From Methyloversatilis sp. XJ19-49 (GTDB taxonomy: Bacteria > Pseudomonadota > Gammaproteobacteria > Burkholderiales > Rhodocyclaceae): 64,000 nt of DNA. Positions 1 to 8,086 of this stretch are shown in pieces (position 1 is the stretch's first letter; each line of letters opens with the position of its first letter). The stretch spans positions 129,550-193,549 of the forward strand of contig NZ_JANINI010000001.1 in the NCBI RefSeq assembly GCF_024580145.1, in the 5' to 3' direction. The position numbers and the translations under genes are program-made. The notes under the pieces were generated by a model, which saw only the letters and a program-made list of their open reading frames with translations, ran no database searches and was not told where the DNA came from.

Positions 1-228
1 AAGGTCGCCATGTGCATCGGCTGCCACGGCATTCCGGGTTACCAGACCGTGTTTCCGAAAACCTACAAGGTGCCGCTGATCGGTGGCCAGTACCCCGAAT
101 ACATCGTCGCCGCGCTGCAGGCCTACAAGAGCGGTGACCGCAATCACCCGTCGATGAAGGGCATTGCCGCCAGCCTGACCGAACAGGACATGGCCGACAT
201 CGCGGCGTACTACTCCGCGCAGAAATGA
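1..228 (+). CDS. c-type cytochrome, class I (5' truncated by window edge)
   Basis: The frame is open from the first base, so the N-terminus (and any signal peptide) lies outside the window. The remaining 75 residues hold a CIGCH haem-attachment motif near the start, an IGGQYPEYI segment, a Met in NHPSM that could be the distal haem ligand, and a C-terminal helix LTEQDMADIAAYY. This layout is typical of small periplasmic class I cytochromes c that pass electrons to oxidases or reductases. Its stop codon overlaps the region just before the next cytochrome gene, which has the same fold, so the two look like a tandem pair in one transcript. The electron donor and acceptor cannot be told from the sequence. 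Confidence 0.9.
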   Translation, partial: KVAMCIGCHGIPGYQTVFPKTYKVPLIGGQYPEYIVAALQAYKSGDRNHPSMKGIAASLTEQDMADIAAYYSAQK

Positions 229-239
229 GGAAGGTCGTG

Positions 240-563
240 ATGATCAAGAAAACGATGGTGGTTGCAGCCGCTGTGCTGCTGGGCAGCAGCTTCGCGTTCG
301 CAGGTGACGTGGCGCGCGGCAAGGAAAAATCGGCTGCATGCGCGGCCTGTCACGGTGCCGACGGCAACAGCCCGGCGCCGGCTTTCCCGCGCATCGGCGG
401 GCAGCACGAGGACTATCTGTTGCAGTCGCTGCTGTCGTACAAGAGCGGTGCGCGCAAGAATGCCATCATGGCCGCCCAGGTCGGTGCGCTGAGCAAGCAG
501 GACATGGCGGATCTGGCGGCGTACTTCGCATCGCAAGCCGGACCGCTGGTGTCGCGTCGCTGA
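240..563 (+). CDS. periplasmic c-type cytochrome, class I
   Basis: A 107-residue protein. The ATG at 240 is preferred over the ATG at 225 because GAGGAAGG at 227-234 is well spaced from it and the protein then starts directly with a Sec signal peptide (MIKKTMVVAAAVLLGSSFAFA). The mature part has CAACH for covalent haem c, the IGGQHEDYL segment, a candidate axial Met in NAIM and the closing helix LSKQDMADLAAYF. It resembles the preceding cytochrome and is probably co-transcribed with it. Role: soluble periplasmic electron carrier; partner unknown. A strong intrinsic terminator follows. Confidence 0.9.
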   Translation: MIKKTMVVAAAVLLGSSFAFAGDVARGKEKSAACAACHGADGNSPAPAFPRIGGQHEDYLLQSLLSYKSGARKNAIMAAQVGALSKQDMADLAAYFASQAGPLVSRR

Positions 564-582
564 ACATCCGCTTCGGCAATGG

Positions 583-609
583 AAAAAGCCGGCATTGCCG
601 GCTTTTTTT
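583..609 (+). terminator. intrinsic terminator after the cytochrome pair
   Basis: A run of A, then GCCGGC, loop ATT, GCCGGC and seven T. The stem is perfect and the A and T tracts make it potentially bidirectional. It lies about 20 bases after the second cytochrome stop codon, and also downstream of the convergent gene ending at 643. Confidence 0.9.
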
Positions 610-642
610 GTGCGTCCCGAGGTCTGAAGCAGGCGCGCTCGT

Positions 643-1422
643 TCAGATCACCAGGCGGCCCCCCGCGCAATAACCAGCCTGTTCGATCCGGCTCAGGCTG
701 GGTGCCAGATTCAACCCGGTATCGGCACGCAGACGCTGCGCCCGGGCGCGCAGCACGTCCATCGACAAGCCAGTTCCATGGTCGGTCGACGCGATGCAGA
801 TCGCGTTGCCCTCGTTGAGCGAGGGCAGTACCAGCGCGCGCCCATCGTAGGCATCCATCACCCGCTGTGCGCTGGCGCGAAAACCGCGCGTGCGACCGAA
901 CAGGTTCAGACAGACCCGTCCGCCGGGCGCGAGCCTGGCCCGACAGGCGCGATGGAAGGCTTCGGTATCCAGTGAGTTGGCCCGCGCACGGTGATCGTAG
1001 CCATCGACCAGGATCAGGTCCCATTGCTGCTCGCTGGCCGCGACGAATGTCGCGCCGTCGTCGATCACGATGCGCAGTCTTCCGTCTTCCGGCGGCAGGC
1101 GGAAGTAACTGGCGGCCGCCGCCGGCATGCGCGGATCGATCTCGACCACGGTCAAAGCCGACTGCGCGCAGTTTCGGTACAGGAATTTGGTGACCGATGC
1201 GGCACCCAGGCCGATGATCAGCACCTGCGCAGGCCAGCTCTCGTCTGCCGCCAGCAGCAGCGGCAACATCATTTCACGCGTGTATTCCAGTTCCAGCGCA
1301 AACGGGCGCGCGACGCGCATCGCACCCTGTATCCACTCCGAACCGAAGTGCAGGTAACGCACGCCGGCCCCCTCGGACACGTCGATCGAATGACGCGGCG
1401 CGCGCGGTACGGTGAGGTTCAA
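643..1422 (-). CDS. spermidine synthase-like (SpeE-fold) protein
   Basis: A 259-residue protein with a Rossmann methyltransferase-type core: [17 protein letters not shown] (where true spermidine synthases have a GGGDG-type loop), then [16 protein letters not shown], a DDGATF segment (nucleoside-site like) and [10 protein letters not shown]. The lack of the canonical GGGDG loop and of a clear catalytic Asp-Asp arrangement argues against real aminopropyl transfer. Many bacteria carry such SpeE-like paralogues of unknown substrate. The start overlaps the minE stop (ATGA-type overlap at 1419-1422), so it is translationally coupled as the fourth gene of the min operon. Fold assignment is good; function is open. 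Confidence 0.8.
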   Translation of the reverse strand: MNLTVPRAPRHSIDVSEGAGVRYLHFGSEWIQGAMRVARPFALELEYTREMMLPLLLAADESWPAQVLIIGLGAASVTKFLYRNCAQSALTVVEIDPRMPAAAASYFRLPPEDGRLRIVIDDGATFVAASEQQWDLILVDGYDHRARANSLDTEAFHRACRARLAPGGRVCLNLFGRTRGFRASAQRVMDAYDGRALVLPSLNEGNAICIASTDHGTGLSMDVLRARAQRLRADTGLNLAPSLSRIEQAGYCAGGRLVI

Positions 1423-1676
1423 TTGCGCTGATCGGGCAGCACGATGTTGACTTCAAGCACCTCGTAGTTGTCCTGCTTTTCGAGCTGTACCTTGATGTCT
1501 TCCGGATTAACGCGCACGTATTTCGAGATGACCGCCACCAGTTCCTGCTGCAGCGCCGGCAGGAAGTCGGCCGACGAATTCGCGCCGCGTTCGCGGGCAA
1601 TGATCAGTTGCAGCCTTTCCTTCGCGATCGATGCAGTTTTCGGCTTCTGGCCGAAAATCAGTGACAGCAGCGACAT
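1419..1676 (-). CDS. minE: cell division topological specificity factor MinE
   Basis: An 85-residue protein beginning [19 protein letters not shown], with the amphipathic N-terminal membrane-targeting stretch and the anti-MinCD region [13 protein letters not shown], followed by the dimeric beta/alpha topological domain. MinE stimulates MinD ATPase and drives the pole-to-pole oscillation that places the division site at mid-cell. An in-frame upstream extension to 1793 is ignored because it runs antisense-like through minD, while the start at 1676 sits one base from the minD stop codon. Length is normal for the family (about 85-90 residues). Confidence 0.97.
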   Translation of the reverse strand: MSLLSLIFGQKPKTASIAKERLQLIIARERGANSSADFLPALQQELVAVISKYVRVNPEDIKVQLEKQDNYEVLEVNIVLPDQRN

Positions 1677-1677
1677 G

Positions 1678-2493
1678 TCACTTCCCTCCGAACAGGCGCT
1701 TGAGCAGGCCGGGCTTTTCGTAATCGACGAAGCGCAGCGGGCGCTCTTCGCCGAGGAAACGGGCCACCACGTCGGCGTAGGCCTGCGCGACATCGCTGCC
1801 TTCCATGTGAATCGCCGGCGTACCCTGATTCGACGCCTGCAGCACGATTTCAGACTCCGGGATGACGCCCAGAACCGGAATGCGCAGGATTTCCTGCACG
1901 TCGCCGTAGCTGAGCATTTCGCCGTCGTTGGCGCGCTTGGGCGAATAGCGGGTGATGACCAGATGCTCCTTCACCGGCTCGCGGCTTTCCTTGGCACGAC
2001 GCGATTTCGACTGCAGGATGCCGAGGATGCGGTCCGAGTCGCGCACCGAACTGACTTCCGGATTGGTGACGATGATGGCTTCATCGGCAAAGGTGAGTGC
2101 CATGACCGCGCCGTGTTCGATGCCTGCCGGCGAGTCGCACACGATGTAGTCGAAGCCCATGCCGACCAGATCGTTCAGGATCTTCTCGACGCCGTCCTCG
2201 GTCAGCGCATCCTTGTCGCGGGTCTGCGACGCCGGCAGCACGAACAGGTTGTCGCAATGCTTGTCCTTGATCAGCGCCTGCGTAAGGTTGGCTTCGCCGT
2301 GCAGCACATTCACGAAGTCATACACGACCCTCCGCTCGCAGCCCATGATCAGGTCGAGGTTGCGCAGGCCGACGTCGAAGTCGATGACGGCTGTCTTCTT
2401 GCCGCTCATGGCGAGGCCGGACGAAAAGGCGGCGCTGGTGGTGGTCTTGCCCACGCCGCCCTTGCCGGATGTGACGACTACGATACGGGTCAC
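1678..2493 (-). CDS. minD: septum site-determining ATPase MinD
   Basis: A 271-residue ParA/MinD ATPase. It has the deviant Walker A motif [10 protein letters not shown] at residues 9-18, the switch stretch [16 protein letters not shown], and the C-terminal amphipathic membrane-targeting helix GLLKRLFGG. MinD-ATP binds the inner membrane, recruits MinC to block FtsZ rings and is released by MinE. The start codon is GTG, supported by the GAGGGAGAA ribosome binding site upstream. It lies 21 bases after minC and directly before minE, in the usual minCDE order. Confidence 0.98.
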   Translation of the reverse strand: MTRIVVVTSGKGGVGKTTTSAAFSSGLAMSGKKTAVIDFDVGLRNLDLIMGCERRVVYDFVNVLHGEANLTQALIKDKHCDNLFVLPASQTRDKDALTEDGVEKILNDLVGMGFDYIVCDSPAGIEHGAVMALTFADEAIIVTNPEVSSVRDSDRILGILQSKSRRAKESREPVKEHLVITRYSPKRANDGEMLSYGDVQEILRIPVLGVIPESEIVLQASNQGTPAIHMEGSDVAQAYADVVARFLGEERPLRFVDYEKPGLLKRLFGGK

Positions 2494-2514
2494 TCTTGTT
2501 CTCCCTCTGGTGTT

Positions 2515-3294
2515 TCAGGTGGTCGCCAGTGCAGCGACATCAAGTACCTGTTTATCTTCATGTTCCTGCAGCCGCACATGCGCCGGCTTGCGCAGCAGCT
2601 CGCTGTGCGCGGTATGTTCGAAGGTGCGGTAAACGCCGGCGATCGAGACCAGTTCGGCTTCGAAGCAGGTGGTGAAGATGCGCGCCTGCACGTCGCCCGA
2701 CGCACCCGCCAGCGCACGCCCGCGCAGCGGCGCGTAGATATGGATGTTGCCGTCGGCGATCACCTCGGCGCCTGCGCTGACCATGGCCAGTACGATCAGG
2801 TCGCAGCCGCGGGCATACACGCGCTGACCGGAACGCAGCGGCTTGTCGATGATTTCGGCACGCCGGGCCGCTGCTGGCGGTGCGACCACCGGCTCGGGCG
2901 CCTCGGCGATGACGGTCTCGACTTCTAAGACCGGCTCGACGACCGGTTCGGACACGGGCGCCCGGTCGGGCTGCGCATCGCCGGCCACGACCGCAAAGCC
3001 CAGTGCGCGTGCGGCCTCGGCAGCAGCGTCATCGGCCCCCTGAACCGCGACGGCGGTCAGTGCGTGGCGGGCCAACGCGTTCCGGATGCCTGCCCAGTCG
3101 GGCGCAGCATCCGGCGGCAGCGCGCTTGCGTCGATGACCACGGGTTCGCCCGAGAAAAAACCCGGGGTTGCACCCAGCCGCGCGTCCAGCGCTGCCGCGA
3201 CCGATGACGCATCTGCCGCGTGCAGCAGCGCACGCATGGCTTCGAGCGTGGCGCTTTTGAGTTCTACGGCCGGGGGAGCGGGCTTGCGCGCCAT
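2515..3294 (-). CDS. minC: septum site-determining inhibitor MinC
   Basis: A 259-residue protein with the N-terminal FtsZ-inhibiting domain (about residues 1-110), a long Glu/Pro/Ala-rich linker (about 120-155), and the C-terminal right-handed beta-helix that binds MinD (GQRVYARGCDLIVLAMVSAG, GNIHIYAPLRGRALAG). It is the first gene of the minC-minD-minE-SpeE-like operon; the 82 bases upstream separate it from hslO. MinC prevents polar Z-ring assembly when recruited by MinD. The linker is compositionally loose, as in other betaproteobacterial MinC. Confidence 0.97.
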   Translation of the reverse strand: MARKPAPPAVELKSATLEAMRALLHAADASSVAAALDARLGATPGFFSGEPVVIDASALPPDAAPDWAGIRNALARHALTAVAVQGADDAAAEAARALGFAVVAGDAQPDRAPVSEPVVEPVLEVETVIAEAPEPVVAPPAAARRAEIIDKPLRSGQRVYARGCDLIVLAMVSAGAEVIADGNIHIYAPLRGRALAGASGDVQARIFTTCFEAELVSIAGVYRTFEHTAHSELLRKPAHVRLQEHEDKQVLDVAALATT

Positions 3295-3376
3295 GAGGTG
3301 TCCGCGGGAAATTTCGAAAGTCTACATAGTGACCGGAGCACCGGCAACTGCCGGAGGGGGGCATGCGGCGGCTGCA

Positions 3377-4249
3377 TCAATGCACGGCGGGCGGAGCTTC
3401 ACCGAACAGCAGCTGGATGTCGAGCGCGCTGAAGCGGTAGTCGTGGTTGCACATGTCGTCGTGGATATGCACTTCTCCCTGTTCGCGCAGGATGGATTCG
3501 ACCTCTTCGCGACCGAGCGACAGCACCAGCCGGCGCAACTTCTGTTCGTCGCGCGGGCAGTGATGGTGCGGAATCGCCGGTGCGAACAGGCGAATGCCGT
3601 CGCGCGCCGCCTCTTCGGCAAACAGGCGGCCGAGCAGTGCCTCGGGCGCCAGCGTCTTCAGTTCGTCCGACGTCACGGTCGCGGCGAGGTGGCACAGGCG
3701 GTTCCAGCCATCGGCATCCTTGCGGTCGGCATCCGGCAGCTTCTGCAGGAACAGGCCGGTCGCGCATTCGGCATCGGCGTGCAGCCACAGCGCCGCCGGT
3801 TGCTGCTCCGACAGCGCAAGGTAGTGCTCGAACACCGCCGCCACCGAGTCGCCTTCCAGCGGTACCAGGCTCTGATAGGGCGTTTCCGCCTCATCCGTCT
3901 GCAAGGTCATCACCAGATGTCCTTCACCGAGCAGTGTCGGGACCGGTGCATCGGCCAGGTCCGGCGGAGCACTGGCCATGCCGCGCAGGCGCAGCTGCTG
4001 GTCGCAATCCACGACCAGGGTCTCGACCGGGCCGCGGCCGCGTACCTGAACCGTCAGGCGGGCCGGCTGCTTGAGCTGTCCGCCGATCAGCAGCGTGACC
4101 ACGGTGACCTCACCGAGCAGTCGTGTAGCGACGGCGCCATAGCCGCGTCCCTGCTGCATCGCCTGCCAGCCCTGGTCGAAGCGGACCAGCGCGCCACGAA
4201 TGTCCAGCGCTTCGAACAGGAAGCGCTGCATGAAGTCGCGCTCACTCAT
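3377..4249 (-). CDS. hslO: redox-regulated chaperone Hsp33 with altered zinc motif
   Basis: A 290-residue Hsp33 (cytoplasmic holdase activated by oxidative unfolding). The start at 4249 gives MSERDFMQRFLFEALDIRG, the usual N-terminus; an in-frame extension to 4315 overlaps the upstream gene. The N-terminal substrate-binding domain is well conserved. The C-terminal zinc switch normally reads CxC...CxxC; here it reads HHC (Cys231) and DDMC (Cys267), so the first and third cysteines are replaced by His and Asp. Zinc could still be bound by the mixed His/Cys/Asp set, but the classical two-disulfide switch cannot form. Its start overlaps the stop of the ArsC-like gene, so the two are coupled. Confidence 0.93.
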   Translation of the reverse strand: MSERDFMQRFLFEALDIRGALVRFDQGWQAMQQGRGYGAVATRLLGEVTVVTLLIGGQLKQPARLTVQVRGRGPVETLVVDCDQQLRLRGMASAPPDLADAPVPTLLGEGHLVMTLQTDEAETPYQSLVPLEGDSVAAVFEHYLALSEQQPAALWLHADAECATGLFLQKLPDADRKDADGWNRLCHLAATVTSDELKTLAPEALLGRLFAEEAARDGIRLFAPAIPHHHCPRDEQKLRRLVLSLGREEVESILREQGEVHIHDDMCNHDYRFSALDIQLLFGEAPPAVH

Positions 4250-4601
4250 CGGACTTGCGCTTGAGGATTTCGCTCCAGTGCGCCGGATCGAAGCCGATAA
4301 GCAAGTGTCCGCCATGCTCGATGATGGGCCGACGGATGGCTGACGGATGTTCTGTCAGCAGAGACTGCGCGCTCGCATCGTCCAGTTCGGCGGTCAGTTC
4401 GGGTGGCAGTTTGCGAAAGGTCGTGCCTTTCGTATTGACGATCGCCCGCCAGCCGGCACGTTCGATCCAGCCGGCAAGCCGGTCCGCCGGCACACCGTCC
4501 TTCTTGTAGTCGTGCAGATGGAATTCGAGCTGGTGTTCGTTCAGCCAGGCCATGGCGCGGGACATCGTGTCACAGCGCCGGATACCGAAAACGCGAAGCA
4601 T
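4242..4601 (-). CDS. ArsC/Spx (YffB-like) thioredoxin-fold reductase family protein
   Basis: A 119-residue protein starting MLRVFGIRRCDTMSRAMAWL, the ArsC/Spx family N-terminus with one active-site-like Cys (about residue 10). It also has the DYKKDGVPADRLAGWI and NTKGTTFRKLP segments, then the RRPIIEHGGHLLIGFDP region typical of YffB/Spx relatives. YffB-type proteins are thioredoxin-fold, possibly glutathione-dependent thiol reductases; the physiological substrate is not known. The start at 4601 is chosen over an upstream in-frame ATG at 4682 because the family begins here. It overlaps hslO by a few bases, so a shared thiol-stress role is plausible (inference). Confidence 0.88.
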   Translation of the reverse strand: MLRVFGIRRCDTMSRAMAWLNEHQLEFHLHDYKKDGVPADRLAGWIERAGWRAIVNTKGTTFRKLPPELTAELDDASAQSLLTEHPSAIRRPIIEHGGHLLIGFDPAHWSEILKRKSDE

Positions 4602-4783
4602 GTGCGGAGTACGGAAAGGGAATCGCCGCCATTGTAAGTCGTGCCGACATGCTTCGGCGGTACTGGCGCTGCGCGGCTGCAATGGTTAATATTGGAAAAA
4701 TCATCCTAAACAATAAATTGGCTCACAACGTTGATCGAAGTTTTCAGATCGTTCCGCGCTGCGAGCACCTTCGGGAGACGTGC

Positions 4784-5266
4784 ATGATCGGTAAAACGCT
4801 GGGCGCAATTGCCCTGTCTGCCCTGTTTGGATTTTCGCTGTTCGGTACGATGGACGACGCCTACGCGGCGCGGACTGTGGCGAGCAGCCAGCAAGTCAAG
4901 AAAAAGATCCGCCCTGCGGTCAATGTTGCCGCAAAGAAGCGCATATCGGTGACGGCCACGTCGCCCCGACGCACTGTGGCAGTTGCCGCCGCTGCTCCGG
5001 TGTTCCGTCCGCCGAAGGCGCCGGCTCAGCGGCACTACGCGGTGGATGGCAGTACGTTTTACGCTGATGGCGTGCGTGTGAGGGCAGCAGGCCTTGAAGC
5101 GCTCGAAACCACGACCGCGTCGAGCATCGGCAAACAGAAATTGCAGCAACTGCTGGATTCGGGCCGGGTGAGCATCGAACCGCTCGATATGGACGACGGT
5201 GACGTGACGCTTGCGCGGGTAAAGATCGACGGCAAGGATCTGAGCGATCTGGCTGCGGTGCGCTAA
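4784..5266 (+). CDS. secreted protein with a thermonuclease-like C-terminal segment
   Basis: A 160-residue protein. The start at 4784 follows GGGAGA and begins a Sec signal peptide (MIGKTLGAIALSALFGFSLF, cleavage expected after the DAYA region). A basic, Ala/Pro-rich stretch follows (about residues 35-85). The last 75 residues (YAVDGSTFYADGVRVRAAGL, then LDMDDGDVTLARVKIDGKDL) resemble the barrel of staphylococcal-nuclease-fold proteins (VVDGDTF...RIRLLGIDAPE...). However, the catalytic Arg/Glu segment and much of the middle are missing, so nuclease activity is not expected. Function unknown. A terminator follows and overlaps the end of the convergent lipoprotein gene. Confidence 0.75.
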   Translation: MIGKTLGAIALSALFGFSLFGTMDDAYAARTVASSQQVKKKIRPAVNVAAKKRISVTATSPRRTVAVAAAAPVFRPPKAPAQRHYAVDGSTFYADGVRVRAAGLEALETTTASSIGKQKLQQLLDSGRVSIEPLDMDDGDVTLARVKIDGKDLSDLAAVR

Positions 5267-5303
5267 ATCCGCGACCCGGTCGCACGCGCGACCGGAACGG
5301 GAA

Positions 5304-5750
5304 TCACCCCGCCGTGAGTGCGGGGTTTTTTTCGCCCGAGGGTGTCGCGCTGCTGCTGTCCGGCTTCTTCTTTTCGTTGGATGCCTTATCGGCGCTGGCC
5401 TTGTCGGTGTCTTCAGGCGAATCTGCGGGTGGCGTCCCGGAGTGTGCAGTTTCACTCACCATGCGGGTGCCTCGCGGCGGCAGGGTGGGCATCACGACTT
5501 CGAGCTTGTTTTCCGTCATGTAGTCGTTCATTTCGCGCCAACCGGCAAAGACGGCGGCCTTCGATGCCTTCGGATTGAGCCGGTAGCAGTCCTCCAACGC
5601 CCGGCCGGCATGACGACAGGCTCCGCCGACAGCCTTGCTGTCGAGCTCCTTTTTCATCGCTGCGCGATTCGGATCCGGAATGGGCAACTTGTCGCACGCC
5701 ATGAGGGTGGCGGCGAGCGACACGAGCAGGATGGACTGGGCGACCTTCAC
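5304..5750 (-). CDS. small lipoprotein of unknown function
   Basis: A 148-residue protein with a lipoprotein signal (MKVAQSILLVSLAATLMAC, lipobox LMAC, lipidated Cys19). The conserved-looking part (residues 25-95) carries three further Cys/Trp-rich features: GGACRHAGRALEDCYRLNP and FAGWREMNDYMTEN. The tail (about 100-148) is low-complexity, rich in Lys, Ser, Asp and Pro. It is expected at the outer or inner membrane facing the periplasm. It stands alone between a convergent gene and ppk1, which is on the same strand 86 bases upstream. No family was recognised. Confidence 0.85.
   Translation of the reverse strand: MKVAQSILLVSLAATLMACDKLPIPDPNRAAMKKELDSKAVGGACRHAGRALEDCYRLNPKASKAAVFAGWREMNDYMTENKLEVVMPTLPPRGTRMVSETAHSGTPPADSPEDTDKASADKASNEKKKPDSSSATPSGEKNPALTAG
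5307..5332 (+). terminator. intrinsic terminator overlapping a convergent gene end
   Basis: CCCCGC, loop CGTGAGT, GCGGGG and seven T. It terminates the plus-strand secreted-protein gene. The hairpin DNA also encodes the last codons of the minus-strand lipoprotein gene that ends at 5304. Confidence 0.85.
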
Positions 5751-5836
5751 CTTGACGTTTGTCCGGATGGATTGAACACATCCGGTTTACGGCAATTCCC
5801 GCCAGCGCTTGAGTCGGTTCGCCGGCCGGCGGCGCA

Positions 5837-7984
5837 TTACTTGCCGCCGCGCGAATACTCGGCCAGCAGGGTCTCCTGCGCACAGTGGCGTGCAGCGCGA
5901 GACACCCGCCTGCGGTACCGGCCATCGGGCTCCATCTCCCACGACTGGCTGTTATCGAGCAGGTAAGGGCGCAATCCCTCCTTCATCACGCGCCGCTTGA
6001 GTTTCGGATCGAGTATCGGAAATGCCACCTCGATGCGGCGGAAGAAATTGCGTTCCATCCAGTCCGCGCTGGCCAGATAGAGCTTTTCCTCACCGTCGGC
6101 GTGGAAGTGATAGATGCGCGAATGTTCGAGGAAGCGGCCGACGATGGAGCGCACTGTGATCTTGTCGGACAGGCCCGGCACACCGGGGCGCAAGGCGCAT
6201 ACGCCGCGCACGATCAGATCGATGTCGACACCCGCCTGGCTGGCGTGGTAAAGCGCTTCGATCGTTTCGTCTTCGACCAGAGAATTCATCTTCGCGATGA
6301 TGCGCGCCTTTCGGCCCGCGCGTGCGTTGTCCGCTTCGCGGTTGATCGCGGCGATGACATTGCTGTGCAGCGTGAACGGCGCCTGCCACAAGTGGGTCAG
6401 CGTGCCAGCGTGGCCGAGCCCGGTCAGCTGCTTGAACACCTCGTTCACGTCTTCGCCAATCAGCTCATCTGCCGTCATCAGACCAAAATCGGTGTAGAAG
6501 CGTGCCGTACTGGGGTGGTAATTGCCGGTTCCCAGATGAACGAAGCGCCGGAAGCTGCGCACACCGTCGATCTCCTCGCGCCGTACAACCATCAGCAGCT
6601 TGGCGTGCGTCTTGTAGCCGAACACGCCATACACCACGTGGGCGCCGGCATCTTCCAGCCGCGATGCCCAGTTAATGTTGGCTTCCTCGTCGAAACGCGC
6701 CATCAGCTCAACCACGACGGTCACTTCCTTGCCTTTGTGCGCCGCGCGCACCAGTGCCTCCATCAGCACCGAATCGATGCCGGTGCGATACACGGTCATC
6801 TTGATCGCGACCACTTCCGGGTCATCCACCGCCTGCTGCACCAGGTCGATCACCGGCGTGAAGGCCTCCCACGGGTGATGCAGCAGGATGTCCTGTCGGC
6901 GCAACATCGAGAAGATGTCATAGCGCTTCTCCATGGCACGCGGCAGCGTCGGCGTGAACGGCGGGTACTTCAGGTCCGGCCGGTCCACCCAGTTCGGTAC
7001 CTGCATGAGCCGAACCAGATTGACGATGCCGGGCGCGCGGTAGAGGTCGTCGCGGGTCAGATTGAATTGCTGCAGAAGAAAGTCCGCCATGTGCTCGGAG
7101 CAGTTGTCGGCCACCTCAAGGCGCACCGCATCACCGTAGTGGCGCTGCGGCAGTTCGCCCTGCAGCGCCAGACGCAGGTTCTTCACTTCTTCCTCGTCGA
7201 GGAAGAGGTCGGAATTGCGGGTCACGCGGAACTGATAGCACCCGAGCACATTCATGCCTTCGAACAGATCGCCGACATTCATGTGCATCGCTGACGACAG
7301 GAATACGAAGCCGTGGTCGACGCCGGTCAGGTCCTTCGGCAGCTTGATGACGCGCGGCAGCGCGCGCGGCGCCTGCACGATGGCGAACCGCGAACTGCGG
7401 CCGAACGCGTCGCGGCCGTCCAGTTCCACTGCGAAGTTCAGGCTCTTGTTGAGCACGCGCGGGAACGGGTGTGAAGGGTCCAGCCCGATCGGGGTCAGCA
7501 CCGGCATCAGTTCGCGCATGAAGAAGTCGCGTATCCATTTTTGCTGTTCTTCAGTCCAAGCGCCTCGGCGCAGGAAAACGATGCCTTCGGTTTCCAGCGC
7601 GGGCAGGATGACGTCGTTCAGCAGTGAGTACTGCTCGGCGATCAGCTGATGGCATTCGTTCGCGATCAGGCGCAAGGCCTCCTGCGCGGAACGCCCGTCC
7701 GACGTGACACTGCGCGCGCCAAGCTTGATCTGCTCGCGCAGGCCGCCGATCCGCACCTCGAAAAACTCATCCAGATTGCTCGATACGATGCACAGGAACT
7801 TCAGCCGTTCGAGCAACGGCACACGCTCGTCGGCAGCCTGCGCGAGCACGCGTCGGTTGAAGGCGATCAGCGACAGTTCGCGGTTGATGAAGTGGTCAGG
7901 CGCGAAACGTGGCACCAGAAGCGTTGGGTTCATGAGCAAAAGTCCGGATTCGACATCAGTAGGCAACTCGCTATTGTGTGACAT
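5837..7984 (-). CDS. ppk1: polyphosphate kinase 1
   Basis: A 715-residue enzyme (from 7984) that makes polyphosphate from ATP. It shows FINRELSLIAFNRRVLAQA at the start of the N domain, SNLDEFFEVRIGGL, the phospho-acceptor His in YKTHAKLLMVVRR, HLGTGNYHPSTARFYTDFGL, and the second His region FLEHSRIYHFHADG in the phospholipase-D-like C domains. The true start is uncertain: ATG at 7984 or ATG at 7933 are both possible and neither has a good ribosome binding site; an ATG at 8080 would lie in the shared promoter region with ppx. It is transcribed divergently from ppx. Confidence 0.96.
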   Translation of the reverse strand: MSHNSELPTDVESGLLLMNPTLLVPRFAPDHFINRELSLIAFNRRVLAQAADERVPLLERLKFLCIVSSNLDEFFEVRIGGLREQIKLGARSVTSDGRSAQEALRLIANECHQLIAEQYSLLNDVILPALETEGIVFLRRGAWTEEQQKWIRDFFMRELMPVLTPIGLDPSHPFPRVLNKSLNFAVELDGRDAFGRSSRFAIVQAPRALPRVIKLPKDLTGVDHGFVFLSSAMHMNVGDLFEGMNVLGCYQFRVTRNSDLFLDEEEVKNLRLALQGELPQRHYGDAVRLEVADNCSEHMADFLLQQFNLTRDDLYRAPGIVNLVRLMQVPNWVDRPDLKYPPFTPTLPRAMEKRYDIFSMLRRQDILLHHPWEAFTPVIDLVQQAVDDPEVVAIKMTVYRTGIDSVLMEALVRAAHKGKEVTVVVELMARFDEEANINWASRLEDAGAHVVYGVFGYKTHAKLLMVVRREEIDGVRSFRRFVHLGTGNYHPSTARFYTDFGLMTADELIGEDVNEVFKQLTGLGHAGTLTHLWQAPFTLHSNVIAAINREADNARAGRKARIIAKMNSLVEDETIEALYHASQAGVDIDLIVRGVCALRPGVPGLSDKITVRSIVGRFLEHSRIYHFHADGEEKLYLASADWMERNFFRRIEVAFPILDPKLKRRVMKEGLRPYLLDNSQSWEMEPDGRYRRRVSRAARHCAQETLLAEYSRGGK

Positions 7985-8086
7985 GAAACATGTTCGATTA
8001 TTACAGCCGTGTGACGCAAACGCGCTGAAGGCACGTGTGCACCCGGCTGTTAAACTCCGTCGCTGATCACTTTCAGTCACGGATGC
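7985..8086. promoter_or_regulatory. shared ppk1/ppx divergent control region
   Basis: About 100 bases between two divergent starts, relatively AT-rich in the middle (around 7990-8010). The heptamer GTGTGAC occurs twice in direct orientation, at about 7976-7982 and 8011-8017. I cannot match it to a Pho box with confidence. Promoter positions were not resolved. Confidence 0.4.

Noticed and set aside
643-1422. True spermidine synthase
   Set aside because: The GGGDG loop and catalytic acidic pattern are not conserved, so only the fold is claimed.
4784-5266. Active secreted nuclease
   Set aside because: The catalytic Arg/Glu portion of the SNase fold is absent.
7985-8086. Pho box between ppk1 and ppx
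   Set aside because: Two GTGTGAC repeats exist but the spacing and sequence do not fit the CTGTCAT repeat pattern.
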